A stretch of DNA of 64,000 nt from Margaritispora aquatica (Eukaryota > Ascomycota > Leotiomycetes > Helotiales > Discinellaceae), in assembly GCA_007644065.1 (NCBI GenBank), contig VJWN01000029.1:124001-188000 (forward strand), written 5' to 3'. Position 1 is the first letter of the stretch, and the number at the start of each line of letters is the position of its first letter. Of the stretch, positions 30,882-43,470 are shown in pieces. Position numbers and translations under genes: made by a program. The notes under the pieces are model-generated. The model was not told the DNA's origin, searched no databases, and worked only from the letters and a program-made list of their open reading frames with translations.

Positions 30882-33348
30882 ATGACTTCACCAAGGGCCG
30901 AGTACCCATGGTCACCACCGCGGCGCGATCCTCCAAACCTGGAAAACCGACCTACCAAGGCCAAAAGTGTACTCAGATCAGCCCCATCACTTGAAGATTC
31001 CCTGACCAAAAATTCCACTCCTACTCAATCATGGCGAGAAGGTATTGCCAGCGACTTTATCGGTCCACCTGGGATCAGCGCATCTGCTGTCGTTAGTTCT
31101 CCTAGCGCTCCTCCAACAAAACGAAAAACCAATGCTCGTCACAACCCGCGTAAAACCAGATCTGGAAATGCGGAGCAGAGTGATCAAGAGCATGATGGAA
31201 GCGATAGCGAGGAGCAAGATCTTGCCATGTCAGATGATTCATCACACCTCGATGACTATGAACTCCATCATCCATTGACAAACGAAATCCATACACCAGT
31301 TCCCAAATCCCGTTTATCTGTTTCAGCCTCTGCGCAACCACCGAACTCCAGCACCATCAATGCCAATGTTTTATCTCCTCTAAGACTCGCAAAAGCTCCC
31401 GAGCTCTTCCAATCTCCATGTCACACACCCAAGGCACCGCAACCAAACCAGCATTTCTCACCTTCACCAACTCCCTCACCACCTCCGCCCTCCTCGCCTA
31501 GCTCCTCTATCGAAGCCCCACCCACGGCTCTCCCGTCATCCATCTTGCTGGGACTGAGAAACAACATCCGTGCTCTACTTTCTGATTACTTCATCCTCCG
31601 CGGTGCCTTTCCACAGATTCTGGATCCCCAGCAATTACTCAGACGAGAGAATTTCGGGCCAAGAGGCGAAGATGGCGCTGGTGAGTGGTTGACAGAGCTG
31701 GAGATTAGCGTCGACAAGTTGTATGATGCTGCGCTGGCGACAGAAGCTACTGGTGGTGATGGGAGTCTCGTTGGGACCGGAAATGCTGTTGTGAGAAGAA
31801 GTGCGAGCTTAAAGACCAGAGACGCTAGGAAGCTCATCCTCCAAGCTCAGAAGTTCGAATCAGCAACGGCGGGATATGAGAGTATGCGAGAGAAACTTGA
31901 TGATATTAGAGAGAGTTTAGAGGCTAGAAATGGTGATGTAGGGGAATGGCGGTATAAACCTGATATCTCCTTTGAGATTCTGGGGAATACGGTCGTTGTG
32001 GATGCGACAGCATCCAGGGCAAAGAAGGGGAAGGGCAAACCGAGGGGGCGGTCTATCACATCGAGAGATATGGCTGGCGTGGATGAAGTTAGTGAGAATA
32101 GTGCTTCTAGGTCGGGGAAGGAGAAGAGTGGAGGTTCGAGGTTTGTAAGTGCAGACGCTGAGGACGAGGATGAAGATGAAGATGAAGAGATCATGCCTGT
32201 ACCCAAGGTGAGAGCAAAAGGGAAGCTCAAGCTGCTGAAAATATTCGGCAGCACCGCAGCCTCAACCAAACAACCCCTCAAACGCAAGCATCGCTCGCTA
32301 TCTATTGAAGCAAATGGTGCTGGGGTTGAGAATGAGAGTGATGATGGTATGTCGATTTGATCTCTATTGATTCTGTCACTTTTCTCCAGATCATCCATAT
32401 TTTCGAATGAATGAACTAATACGTGCAATGACAGATCTCGCACCTATACCCAAGCGCCAACGCCTTGACAAAAATCACACCAATATCACTACTAACACAG
32501 GCACCTCAAGCCGCGATTACAACTCCGAGCCCCGCAAATCTCACAACGATGGACCTACACCTGTACCCGCATCAGGAGCACCGCGCAGCTCTGACCTACG
32601 TTCAAAGCAACCAGCAAGATATGAGTCTGCCTCTGAGGAATCTGATTCGGTCTCGGAGATTCCAGCAACGAGTGGAAACAAGAAGAAAGCAGCAGCGAGA
32701 CGAAGGGAGGATGTTACCTTCCCTAATCTCAATCTCTCGCGCTCGTATGCGAGGTCTGAGAAGCTTGTTGGAGCTTTGAGTCGTCTGGAGGGTGGGAATG
32801 GGACTACGCATGTTGGGGGGAAGGGTAAAGGGAGAGAGATTGCACTTAGTTTTGAAGTTTCAGACTCGATCAGAGGAAAAGGCAAGAAGCTGGGCGATCT
32901 GGACTTTCCTTCCACAACGGGTACCACGCGTGTGGAGAAGCCTGTCCCTCCAGAAGTAGAATCGGCGAGGGCTATCAGGCCTGCTGATGCTGGATCTGAA
33001 TCTGAACTACAGCAGGAGAAGTCGGCATTGCTTCAGCTAGCCGAGTATGCCATTTCGTCAGGAGGCATTAGTAAGAGTGGTATGCAAAAGGACAAGGGAC
33101 AACTAGAAAAACTGCTGGAGCCAGAGTCAGATCTGCAGCGAGGAACATTGAAGAGGAAGAAGAGGAAGAGCGACGATACTGTCGACGACGACGATGATGA
33201 TGATTCTGAGGGAGGTACTATTGAAGTGTCTCGTGCTGTTGATACCGGTGGAGGACAAACAGGTCGACCATCAAAGATTAGGAAGGTCTCGCGTACTTTG
33301 CTACCTGGGTTTGAGCGAAGTGGTGGGCGCTCTCCATCTCGTTCCTAG
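30882..33348 (+). CDS. Large low-complexity, probably nuclear protein, two exons, unknown function
   Basis: Exon 1 is 30882-32346, an 88 nt intron is 32347-32434 (GTATGT donor, TGACAG acceptor), and exon 2 is 32435-33348, giving 792 residues. The junction ESDDG to LAPIPKRQRL keeps the frame (GAT split after its first base). Seen in order: a basic Ser/Pro-rich N-terminus, an acidic patch (DSDSEEQDLAMSDD), a long Pro/Ser stretch, one ordered part at residues about 225-360 (LGLRNNIRALLSDYFILRG, WLTELEISVDKLYDAALA, then a helical KLILQAQKFESATAGYESM), and alternating basic and acidic tracts (EDEDEDEDEE, KRKKRKSDDTVDDDDDDD). The basic tracts resemble nuclear localisation signals. I do not recognise the family. 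The ordered helical part might be a protein-interaction domain. The long minus-strand ORF opposite it is a shadow. Confidence 0.8.
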
Positions 33349-34824
33349 GCTAGGTTAGTGGGTGATGAGCGCAAGGAGAGAGATGAGGACAGTGATGTGG
33401 CGGGAGGTTAAGAGTAGTTTAGCGGGAAGATTGGTTGAGAGGAGGTTGCTCGTAGTGGTTTGGTATTGTTGTTGATGTTGATGAGAAGTGAAGATTGAGA
33501 TGAGTTGGGCTTTGGTGCTGGCGATGGCGGTGGCGATGAGGAGTTTGGGGACGAAGCCTTGGGTAAGGTTAACACTTTTAGAGAAGATGTATGGGTTGTT
33601 GGGGCTACTTTACTTGTATGGGTAATGGAGAAATGAGCTAAGAATCAAATAGCTGCTGTGTATGGGGATGAGGAAAAGAAGGTGTCTTCACAATGTTGGA
33701 GGACCAGCAGCATCAATTTTCTATGTTCCTGTCGTGACACAACGTCGCCAGGTGATACGAATCTCACCACAAGCTACTTTATCTTTCCTCGCTGAGATAC
33801 AGAAGCAGGGATAGCGAATATAAATGGTAGGTGGAACATTTCGATATCATCTGCTTACGGCGTTCTCTCTCGTGCATTGATTTCAGCATACTGTTGATGT
33901 TCACTGATCTTTTCTTTTTCATCGCATATGCTCGTCTTTTGCGGGTTTGCATACCTCTCCAAGCTCCCCCCCTATTTCAGTCTTGATATCTTCTTGAGTG
34001 TGCTTTTATCCTGAGCCTCTATTTCTGATGTACCTACTGCTCAAGATTTTCTATAACCATACACACACACAAGCTACCATGTATTTGTATTCAAGCACAT
34101 TTCTCAATATTCATGAGCACAAAAGCAGGAGTATCAAGCATCAAGCATGGAATTTGTTTACCACCACTCATTTACAGCTACTTGCCTACCTGCCTAGCAA
34201 ACGACGCGCGAATGTACAGGTGATAGTCATCAAACGAACACATTTCTTTTAGATTCAAACTCAAACGCGAGCTCAGACATCGCATATGCAATTGACCATA
34301 CGTCAAATACCATACGAAAGCCGGCACAATCACGCTTTACACAAACAAGAGTGACGTCAAAGCTACACCTTGGGCAAAACAACCAATCGATTCCTTCACA
34401 TCTAAAGTAACAGTAGCTTAAACACACATTCTCTCGCTCGCACTAGAAGCTAAGCATGTCGTCTTCTTGTGCTGGAATTATATCGCTGCCGTGTATCGAT
34501 CACAGCGCGATATTCTCAACGCAAAGACATCGCTGATTGCTGATCCAAGAGCAATTCCAAGAGAGCAGAGACTACCACTCTCCCCTCCAAGTTCTAAACC
34601 ACTAATGCCACTAAAGCCACTCGCCACCGCCGCGATCAAGCAAGAAAGTCTATCATACTCCCATATCGCCAACTTCATCCAGTTCCATGATTCAGCATCA
34701 CACTCCATGCTTCCAGTTTCAATTCGCTCCAGTATACCCTCAAGCCCAACCATCAAGTACCGGTCTTCCCCGTTTATCATACACGTGTTACTGCACACCT
34801 CTCCTCATTGATGTCGTTGATCTG
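33349..34824. other. Convergent intergenic region, no gene seen
   Basis: It lies between two convergent genes. G-rich GGTGATGAG/GTTGATG-type runs occur at 33360-33560. ORFs on both strands at 34467-34811 overlap each other and have no domain. Confidence 0.5.
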
Positions 34825-37800
34825 CTAATCGTTCAATGAACGCTTCAACTCAGCGAGCTGTTCCTCCAAGACCCGAATCTGAGCTTGCTTATCTAGCTCC
34901 GCTTGAGTAGGTCCGTTTTTCCTAGTCTCGCTGCTGTTTTTGTTTGAGATGCTGATGCCAGTATTTGGAGGTGCAACAGGGGGACTGGAAACTTCAGGCT
35001 TTACGAACTTGGGTGTATTCATGGTAGTCAGGCTTGACGACTCGCTCTGCTGATGTGAAGGAGTCTCACTCGCAAGTCGGGAACTCTGTCCATTGTTGCG
35101 AGAGGAACTGTGATGAGGTCCTCTACTCTCCGAATTTCTCTTCTTACTACCACCTCCGATCTGATACAACTCACTCCCACTCACATGCACCACTCCATCA
35201 CCACCAACGGCACCACCAATCCTCTGTTGTAAGCCACCAAAACTCCACTCCGCTGACCCAGGTATGATATCCGCAAATGCAAACGTATCATCATTCGCAC
35301 TGACAGTTCGCTGCGCATCCAGAGTAAAGAGGCCGCCACCACCGACAATAGCACCAGTACGCGAAAGCTTCGGCTCTGGCATCGGCAGAGGATTGCCTTG
35401 GCTAGTTCGCTTATTCCTAGCTGCCAAAGCATTAACGCGAGCATCCTCTACTTGGCTGGATTTGAGCCAGGCGATGTCGTCTTTCTCCTCCCGGCTCTTG
35501 ATGCGTCTCTTTTTCTTGGGTGGAGCGGGAAGGCCGGTTGGATTGTTGACTGCAGGAGTTGGCTTGGGTTTCTTGGGGCGACTTGGATCGGCCTGCTCTG
35601 AAGAGCTTTTGGGGTCCATTGCTGGACGGAGGATGGGTGGTGATTCGTGGCTAGTTGGGCGATGTTGAGGTACGATGGTGCCATATAGGTTATGTTGCAG
35701 TGAATTAGACTGGGAAGCGGAAGGGCGAGGCTGGAGTTTCGAACTGGATGGTGTTGTATGGACTTCTTTAGTCTTGTTACCTTTGGGAGCTGGATGTCTT
35801 TGTCCTGTGGCAAGGCTTCCCAAGATTGGGGTAGAATCACTGGTTGTTCCTACCTCTTTTCTTGCTCTCTTTTTACTTTCCGGATTGCTATTGCCAGTGG
35901 TGATCTGTGGAAGTACTACCTTTGTAGGTCGAGCTTGCACTCTTGGATCGCCCTCTTTGAGCAGAGCACCGGTATCTGGGAGACTCATTTTAGCCAGTTG
36001 GGACTTTCCAGGATACTTGGGAGTGCTAGAATTGGCCATCGGCCTTGAAACCACGTTTGTTGGCAGATTAGGTCTCTGTGCGGGTGCAATTTGTGAAATT
36101 TCGTGATTTGGCAATGGTGCCTGAGAAGTACTAGACTTCGCAGCATTCAATCTTACTAAAGTAGCAGCTTGATGTGATTGATGCTTCAATTTCGAGATTC
36201 TGTGAAGATTAGAGTGATTGGGGAGTGAATTGGCAGTTTGCAGAAAATCTTCGTCTTCTTCTTCTTCAAGTGGGGAAGGGTGACTAGACAGATTTCTGTC
36301 AAGATGGACTCGCGATGTCCTATTGACAATAGGAGCAGATAGAGGGGGGTGATTTTGAGAAGAACTAGCTTCTCCCGTGGCTTTGGCAGAGATCTGGGTG
36401 GACGTTATGGGCAGAAGAGCAGCGCGATTGACTGATGTGGATATTGAAGCTGAATTGCTGACCGCCGTGGGCTTGATAGCAGGCTTTTCTGGGCTTTTAG
36501 CAGTTGCAGAAGGAGTAATCTCAGATTTCTCAGGGACATAGAAATTTGAACCGAGTATGCTCATATCAAGTTCAGCATCATCGTCCAAATTGGCGATATC
36601 CATGAGTATACTCCCAACAACTTGTTCCCCTCCAGTTGATGAGATGCCACCAGGAAAGAGTCCCGAAGACGAAGGAAGTGCAGCGTGGAATGGGGACTTC
36701 ATGATTCTGGATGCAGGACCAATATCATCATTCTCAGACTCGTCATCCGAGTCCAGGAACACTCTTCGAAGATGTCTTCCTGTGGTATTGTTTGGGGTTG
36801 GGGCCTTAAGCAACTCATTTGCTTCAATGTCTGGTGTCAGAAATGACACATTGGGAGCAGGCTCTTGCTTCAAGGACGTACCGCTTGCGGCAGATTCATC
36901 TTCAATGTGCGTATTCAAAACACGTTGCATAGTTGGAACTTTCATCTTCTCCGTGGTGGTAGGTAGGGAAGGAAACGCAGCAGGAAGAGTCACATTACCA
37001 GGCTCGGCCGCAAAGACAACACTCTTTCCGTCATTAGGAACGAGCGAAAAGGGAGTTATCTTGCGTGTCTTCTTTAGATGCTCAGCCGAAACTGCTTTTG
37101 TTAGCTTTCGCACTCTGTTATGGGAGGAAGAGAGCTGATATACCAAAGAGGGTGTCTTGATCCGACTCGGATTCTTCACCAAATTCATCATTCCCATTGT
37201 CAATATCGCCAACGTCGTTTAAGTCGTCGAAATTCTCAGCCTGTTCTTCGACCACTACCTCCTTGTCTTCCGCTTGACTTTGTTCAGCGACTGCTTTTTC
37301 TTTGGCTTTTACTACATCTCGCTCGGCTCTACGCTTTTGTTTCGATTCTTGTCTCTGCTCTTCCAAGCTCTTCTGGTTGCCGATGACCTGGTATCCCTTG
37401 AAGCTTTTACTATATTCGTAAAGTTTGCCCTCCACGCGGTTCGTCTTCTCCAACAACCTGCAGTTCGCGGCTGTTTTCTCACGCTCATCATTGTACTCAT
37501 TGAAGAGTTCAAAATATCTCTCCCGATCCGCCTGCACGCCTTTGATCCAGTCCGGATCATCCCTTGCATTTTTCAACCGAAATGCAGCTTCGAGTCGTTG
37601 CGTAACTTGCGTGTGAAGCGCAGCAAGCCGCTCCAGGTACTCCTGGTGCGACAATTTCGCGATTTTCCGGCACGAGTTCATGTACTCATCCCCACCGATA
37701 TCGTTATCGAACTCGCGCGACATGTACTTGTAGTCCTTGAGGAGCTTGCCTGCTAAGATGGCAAGCTCCTGGACTTTCGAAGGCTGTATTGGATTGGCTG

Positions 37801-37930
37801 GTGAGAGGGTCGCATTACTGTGGAGTCTGGGACGAGGAGATTCGAATTCAAGTTCCTTTTCAGCCGGGGCTTGGTTCAAAGAGGTTGCGCCGCTCGTACT
37901 GGCTCGATCTTGTACTTCTGGGGCTGGCAT
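34825..37930 (-). CDS. Large coiled-coil, low-complexity protein, two exons, unknown function
   Basis: Exon 1 is 37930-37144 and exon 2 is 37091-34825. The 52 nt intron has a GTATAT donor, a GCTAAC branch point 10 nt before the AG, and a GCAG acceptor. It joins DTLFG/V to SAEHLKKTRK. Total 1017 residues. The N-terminus (about 45-230) is helical: ELAILAGKLLKDYKYMSREF, RKIAKLSHQEYLERLAALHT and QADRERYFELFNEYNDEREK, with a charged KQKRRAERDVVKAKEKAVAE tail. Most of exon 2 is Ser/Pro/Asn-rich and disordered. Two islands look ordered: DIAWLKSSQVEDARVNALAA and an ALxx-type region around FADIIPGSAEWSFGGLQQRI. The last 25 residues form a short leucine-zipper-like helix (QIRVLEEQLAELKRSLND). The ATG at 37930 is the first in frame. 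Probably nuclear or a scaffold protein; family not recognised. Confidence 0.8.
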
Positions 37931-40900
37931 ATTCAACGAGGTATGCTGCGATGTGCGATCTGACCTGTTCTTAGACGTATGGATCAGATGTGCCGCGTGA
38001 TCGGATTCCAATATGTGACTCGAGTTGTTGAATTGGAACGATATTGTGAGGTAGACGAGCTGTAGGCCCTAGACAGACGGTTCATAGGCCGATATGATAC
38101 AGAAAACGAGATGACGAGGGACGAGCTGTAATGGGGACGAGCTGTAATGTTTACTCAGAGCATGCAAGATTTTGTGGTGGACGAGAGCTAGAGAAATGTA
38201 AGACAACGCGACCAAATTTAAGTTGATACTGAACGTTCAGTTGGAGAAGCTAGCCCGATTTGGCTGTTTTGCCACTGTTGATAATTCGACTTTCACGGAT
38301 CCACTTTGCATGTTGCCTGAACAATAGCGGAGACATTGAATGTGCTGTTTCGTGGCAACGTTTCGTTTTTGTTGAGATACTATTGTAGTCACTCTCTAGA
38401 TACTGGGCAATGTGAAATTGGGCTGGGGGTCCCAATTCTAGAAACTGTGGAAACTGTTTAGGTTGGACATCCTTAGATGTCTTTTGATAAACTCCATACG
38501 TTAGGTCATGCGAGCTGCCTTTGACGTCCATGATCTCAGGAATTCTCCTTTTTATTGTCTTTATTTGGATTTCACAAGAAGCAGATGATTATGCGCACTT
38601 CGATGTTAAAAACGTGTCAGTATTGCTGTCAAATTATGACAAACAGAACCACAATTTACAGGTCTCTAGACCTGAAGTGATTCCTAGTTTGATGATTGTG
38701 TCCTGTTTTACTTGGAAAATCCAAGAGATACAAACATATGCGCTCCAGAAACAGATTTGCTTGTCCACTTGTTTGCACAGGGCAGAGTAATCTTTGCTGG
38801 TTGTGAAAGATCAAAGGTTCAGATAATTAGTTTTCAAGAATGCTATATGTATAGCTGTGGTAGCTTAAATTCTTGCCATTCAGTCTCGGGGAAGCAAAAT
38901 CTAGAATAAGCTATTTGAAATTGCTTTCCAGTATTCAAATTTCTCTCCTTATTTGTTCCGGTGTAGGTATTTAGCTTGTACCTTTTGCTCATATGTTTAA
39001 TTGATGGCAATAGTCATATTAAACAATACTCAACTTCTATCTGTAGGAAGATGATAATAAGCAGATTCATTATTCTGAATTCCTCTTAACTGCATCCGCA
39101 TTTCATCTCAAGTCATGATTGTCTTCTATTTGAATAGTCATCAATCTTTTACCGAGTGGATAGGCGATCAATGTTCATCTTCCGTGCAGTTTAATTGTAT
39201 TGTATATATGGAACTAAGGTTGTTACATCTCATATCGGAAAAAGGAAAACATCTTTAGTACATTCAATACACCCTCAAAATCTTCTTGATAACACAATTT
39301 TATGAAGCTTATTGTATGAAGACTTGAAAACGGTGAGACTTTTGATCCGAAAAGTAGAGTGATATAAAATTCTCTGATCGGAGCAATTGGCATTGTATCC
39401 AGGGTAGATCTAATGCACAAAGTGAGAAGCTTGATGCGTCTGTTTATACATTAGCAAACGGAGTGCCAAGCGAATTCGAGAGAATTGTCTTGGGATCTCC
39501 TTTTTCGTAAGTTCAGTGCCCGGCTATTGGAGTCTAATTATCACGAGTGGAGGTTAATATGTATAGCAAAGAGAAATTAACAAACTCTGACAGAAATGGA
39601 TGTCACGTTTCGGCATCACGATTTATCAGCAGGCGTAATTATATATATATAAAAGCCTCCCCAGCCTCACGCTCTTTCCGGAACAACCATCTGACTGAAC
39701 AACTGAAACAGAGTCTTATGAAAACGTAGTTGCACCGACACGGCAAACAACTCAGCCGTTCAAAGCCGTTTTCCAAACATGCCAATCTTCAAGCCCTCTA
39801 TCAAACCATGTCAGCACCGTTTAACAGATTCCCGCTAGCCAGGGCTCTTCTCATTCGACCCCCTGAAACTTACCGCCACTTTACACAAAGTGTGACGAGT
39901 GTGGATTAGTCCCGAAATAAGACAGAATAAGAACAGACTTTTGAATCATCCGAGAATCATCGCAATCTAGATCTAAATTATTGATGTCTGTGTGTCTCCC
40001 GTACCGCGGTACGCTTGTTATATACGGAGGACGGAGGATTGGGTTTTGCAATAATAATGTACCTTGTACAGTCATAGTATTGATGATTTGAACAATATCA
40101 TAGGCCTAGACTATGCCATATTCAGATGTTCCTTGAGGAGGATGAGGATCGTTGTTGAGGCCAGTCTTGTGCGAATACGAGTAAAATTTGAGGGCGAGCG
40201 CAGATGGCCCAAGTCTTGTTTGTCCCTGAGTGATACGAAAAAAGAAGCGATAGAACTGGTGGAAGTCGAATTTGAGTTTTCACGTGATGGTCATGTGCAC
40301 TTTTCACGTTCGAGATGATCTGATATTTCGATATAAGAATGCTAAAATCTTATGATATTATTGCTAGTAGACCACTTCGCAGTGGATTTCACCCCTTGCG
40401 ATACTCATATCTATCTATGAAACTTCCTAGTTTTTTAAAATCTCAAGATCGCCATCACGTGAAGATCATATTCATCCAAAACCTTCGCGCACTTGAATCC
40501 GTCTGACATGCAACGAACAACCATCACATCGATCCCATCATATAGATCGCCAAATTCCCCAGCGCCTGGCCACTTGCATCCCAAATCAACCACTCCCTCT
40601 GGCCGTTTCTAGCATCACAAGTAAAGACCAAACATAAGAACTGACATTTCTCAAGCCCAGCAACACGATTAAACGGATGTCATCACCGAGAAAACACCCG
40701 TTTCTGGAAAAATATGCATAATTTTCCACCCCCTGACTCCAGTCATACCCTCGAAACTGCCTGAGCCTCCGCTTGTGTGCAAGAGCAAGGCTGGGATGAA
40801 GATGCTGTCCCACCAGCTCACGGCTTCATGCTGGGCCGAAACAAAACCCTTCCTGGCGCAGATATACCTGGTCTTTGCGCCCAGCTTAATTCGGACGTCT

Positions 40901-41616
40901 TTCTCTTTGACTGGAAATGCTGATAGAGTTATTTACAGACATGTGACTTTGTTACAGGTGATGCAGAGACGATTTATGCACGTGTTGATTAAGCACTGCA
41001 GACATGGCGAACAGATCTTGTTGCTATATTCAACGTCCGAGTTACAATATATGCAATACTTCTGCTATGATTGGATATATTGCTTGAGATATTGGTGGAT
41101 TGATATTGAATAGACGCCCTGGTAATGACCCGCGGCGCGACACAGGAATAGAAGATGTCGTGACCGGCGTCCACCGCACCAGCGCTTCGCAAAACAACAG
41201 CAAGCGTACTAGGTTCTCTACATCATGTTTCCTTTTCGTAGTATTATTTTGTTTGTTCGGTACTCAGAGTCTGGATGAACAGGACTCGAGTCCGGTGGCC
41301 ATCTGTGCCGTTTCGAAAATATGTTTTGCAGAACGTTGCTTTCATCTACGTTTATTCCAATTGAGACCTTCTAGATAGGTCCGATTTCGAAAACCTTTGT
41401 GATTGGAAAACGTGGGAGAGGGCAGGCAGGTAAAATGTTCTTGAATTTCTATTAAATGAGTATGCTCGGATACGACAGCAATGAGGTCGCAATTGTCTTA
41501 TCGTCTGCATCTCTTCTGCTTACTTTATTCACTTGTTATTGTACTGTACAACACAGCTTCGACTCGGCAAGTTCTCGACCGGTATGGTGTTTCATGAAAC
41601 ATGTGCAATTGCCAAC
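37931..41616. other. 3.7 kb gene-poor stretch
   Basis: Only short ORFs without domains. A TATA-like ATATATATATAAAAG at about 39641-39655 lies upstream of several small ATG-led frames (39721, 39779) with no recognisable product. The sequence around 38850-39420 is AT-rich. I see no gene I can support. Confidence 0.45.
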
Positions 41617-41618
41617 TA

Positions 41619-41997
41619 CAGTGGGGTGCAAAAAGTTTGACCACCCCTTCCCCCTTGTAACTTTTATGCCAAGAGTAAATTACTACTTTTGGTAGTAATA
41701 TATACGCTGCTTTAAAGAAACATATTCTGTCTAAAAGTAATACTACAACTCGTAGGAAACAATTAAGCGCTAAATATACTCGTAGATCTTTAAGATTAAT
41801 TATCTTTAATAGTATATTTATATAATCTACGAAAATTACTAAGGATTGTATTATACATCTAACTCCTGACTAGGAGGTTATATGAGTTAATAGTAATGCT
41901 ATAAGGTAGCGTGCGTATTACTACCGAAAGTAGTAATTGAATCTTGGCATAAAAGTTACAAGGGGGGAGGGGTGGTCAAACTTTTTGCACCCCACTG
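41619..41997. mobile_element. MITE with mimp/impala-type terminal inverted repeats, TA target duplication
   Basis: A 379 bp element with no ORF. Both ends start CAGTGGGGTGCAAAAAG when read inwards and fit the published mimp/impala end consensus CAGTGGGNNGCAA[AT]AA. The terminal inverted repeat continues for about 75-80 bp with few mismatches (for example CTTCCCCC against CTCCCCCC, and a shared TACTACTTT[TC]GGTAGTAAT). A TA dinucleotide flanks each side (41617-41618 and 41998-41999), as expected for Tc1/mariner insertion. The interior is AT-rich (TTAATTATCTTTAATAGTATA type). It encodes no transposase, so it is non-autonomous. Confidence 0.88.
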
Positions 41998-41999
41998 TA

Positions 42000-42502
42000 G
42001 ACCCCCTTATCTATCGGCCCCGATCAGTAGACACACACCTGAGAAACACAACCATTGAATCCTCTTGCTAGGTAATCAAGAGGTCTCGGTCTCACCGCCA
42101 ACAATGACTCTGGTTCTATTCACCATTCTTGATTCTCACATATTGCCATTATGTTCTCTGACTGTGTTGGTATTAAATACAGTTCTCCAAAGACGAAGAA
42201 CGATTGATCTTATTTCCGTTGGTGCAGAGTATATAAAGAATCAGTAGGTTTAGTTTTCTGTTTTATGTCTTCAAAGGCCTCGAATGAGACTCGAATGAGA
42301 CTACTTATTGAAATTTTGACTTTTGTGATTTTTCTCTAGAAACATGTCTTGGAATTTGTTGGATTGAGCTGTTTGACAGTAGCCACGGCCACGAATGAGG
42401 TCTAGGTCATGAATCACGTTGCACTTATTATTTCTTGAGAGTTCCCATGGTTTTTCAAATCCGTTTGCGACTCTTTCTGAATACGAGCCTCATTAGTTGA
42501 AC
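42000..42502. other. Promoter region of the Kre9-like gene
   Basis: This holds 503 bp between the MITE and the ATG at 42503. The small ORF at 42065-42247 has no domain. The MITE thus sits close enough to act on the promoter of the next gene. Confidence 0.5.
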
Positions 42503-43470
42503 ATGTTGCGATTATATCGATTATGGATATATTTGCTTCTCGTGGCGGGGATTGAGGCTGTAACCTTTACCAGCAAGCCTGAGATCCTCTACTCTGGAAC
42601 GCCATTTACAATCACTTGGACACGATCCGGAACAGGGAATGGACTTGTTTCACTGTATCTTATACTTGCTATTAATTCAAACGACCGTCTAACTCTTCTC
42701 ACTATTGGCAGTATGTATGCTCAAATAATTTCAAGGGATCTAAAGATAACGAGATCTAGATGGAATAGGCGGGTCGTCTTATAATTGGACTCCTCCTTTC
42801 GGTATCTCAAGTGGCCATTATCTGTTTGAGATAGCAGATGATAATGGATCTAACTACTCGGCTGAATTCCAGATTTTTGGCATTAAGTCATCATCTAGTT
42901 CAACAGCCGTAAAGACTGAGGTATGTTGATAGAGTATCAAATATGAATGATTTTAATGAAGACCTAGGTGATTGCAACATTTACCATTATTAATTCCTTA
43001 ACAACGTCGAGTAAGCCCTCTAATAGACTCGCAAGCATATGTACTACGTCGATCACTCCATCTAATGAGCTTTAGTACTATTCTCGTCGTCGACTTCAAG
43101 AATCTCATCTTCTACTCAATCTACATCTACCTCGTCCCCGCAATCCGGCTCTGCAGATAGCCTTTCCGCCAGCGCAAAAGCAGCAATAGGAGTCGGTGCC
43201 GCTCTTGGTGTCATCCTCATAAGCTGTCTCATAATCTTCGCCTTTTGGTACAGTCGTCGATCTACGAATAAAAAGAAGCCCGTCGTGGATGATACACATG
43301 GCAAAGCGGAACTAGATGCAGATGATTTACCGAAGGAACTAGATGCTGTTCCCTTGGAGGAGGAGGAAAGAGTTGAGGAGGAGAGGAGGAGGAGCGCGGC
43401 GGAGGCGGAGGGAATCGTGGGTGGTTTTGCTAACTCCGCTACCGAGGTTCAAGGAGGGCCACGGGGGTGA
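42503..43470 (+). CDS. Kre9/Knh1-like cell-surface protein with one transmembrane segment, four exons
   Basis: Exons are 42503-42710, 42760-42920, 42968-43010 and 43076-43470; the total is 268 residues in frame. Introns are 47-65 nt with GTATGT, GTATGT and GTAAGC donors. The signal peptide is MLRLYRLWIYLLLVAGIEA. The N-terminal domain (VTFTSKPEILYSGTPFTITW, LTIGNGIGGSSYNWTPP across intron 1, SGHYLFEIADDNGSNYSAEF) has the Ig-like Kre9/Knh1 pattern linked to beta-1,6-glucan or wall assembly. A Ser/Thr-rich stalk (SSSTSRISSSTQSTSTSSPQ) follows, then a transmembrane helix at about 174-196 (IGVGAALGVILISCLIIFAF), a basic stop-transfer and an acidic cytosolic tail. The layout is like a wall-stress sensor rather than a GPI protein. 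Good confidence in exon structure; the function is inferred from the domain. Confidence 0.78.

Noticed and set aside
31847..32443. 198-codon minus-strand ORF, very Ser-rich
   Set aside because: Antisense of the charged repeats in the large gene at 30882-33348, whose splice junction and frame are better supported.
34467..34811. ORFs of over 100 codons on both strands at the same place
   Set aside because: Mutual shadows in a 3' intergenic region; neither has recognisable motifs.
36557..37138. 193-codon plus-strand ORF
   Set aside because: Antisense to the coiled-coil gene at 34825-37930 and without a domain.
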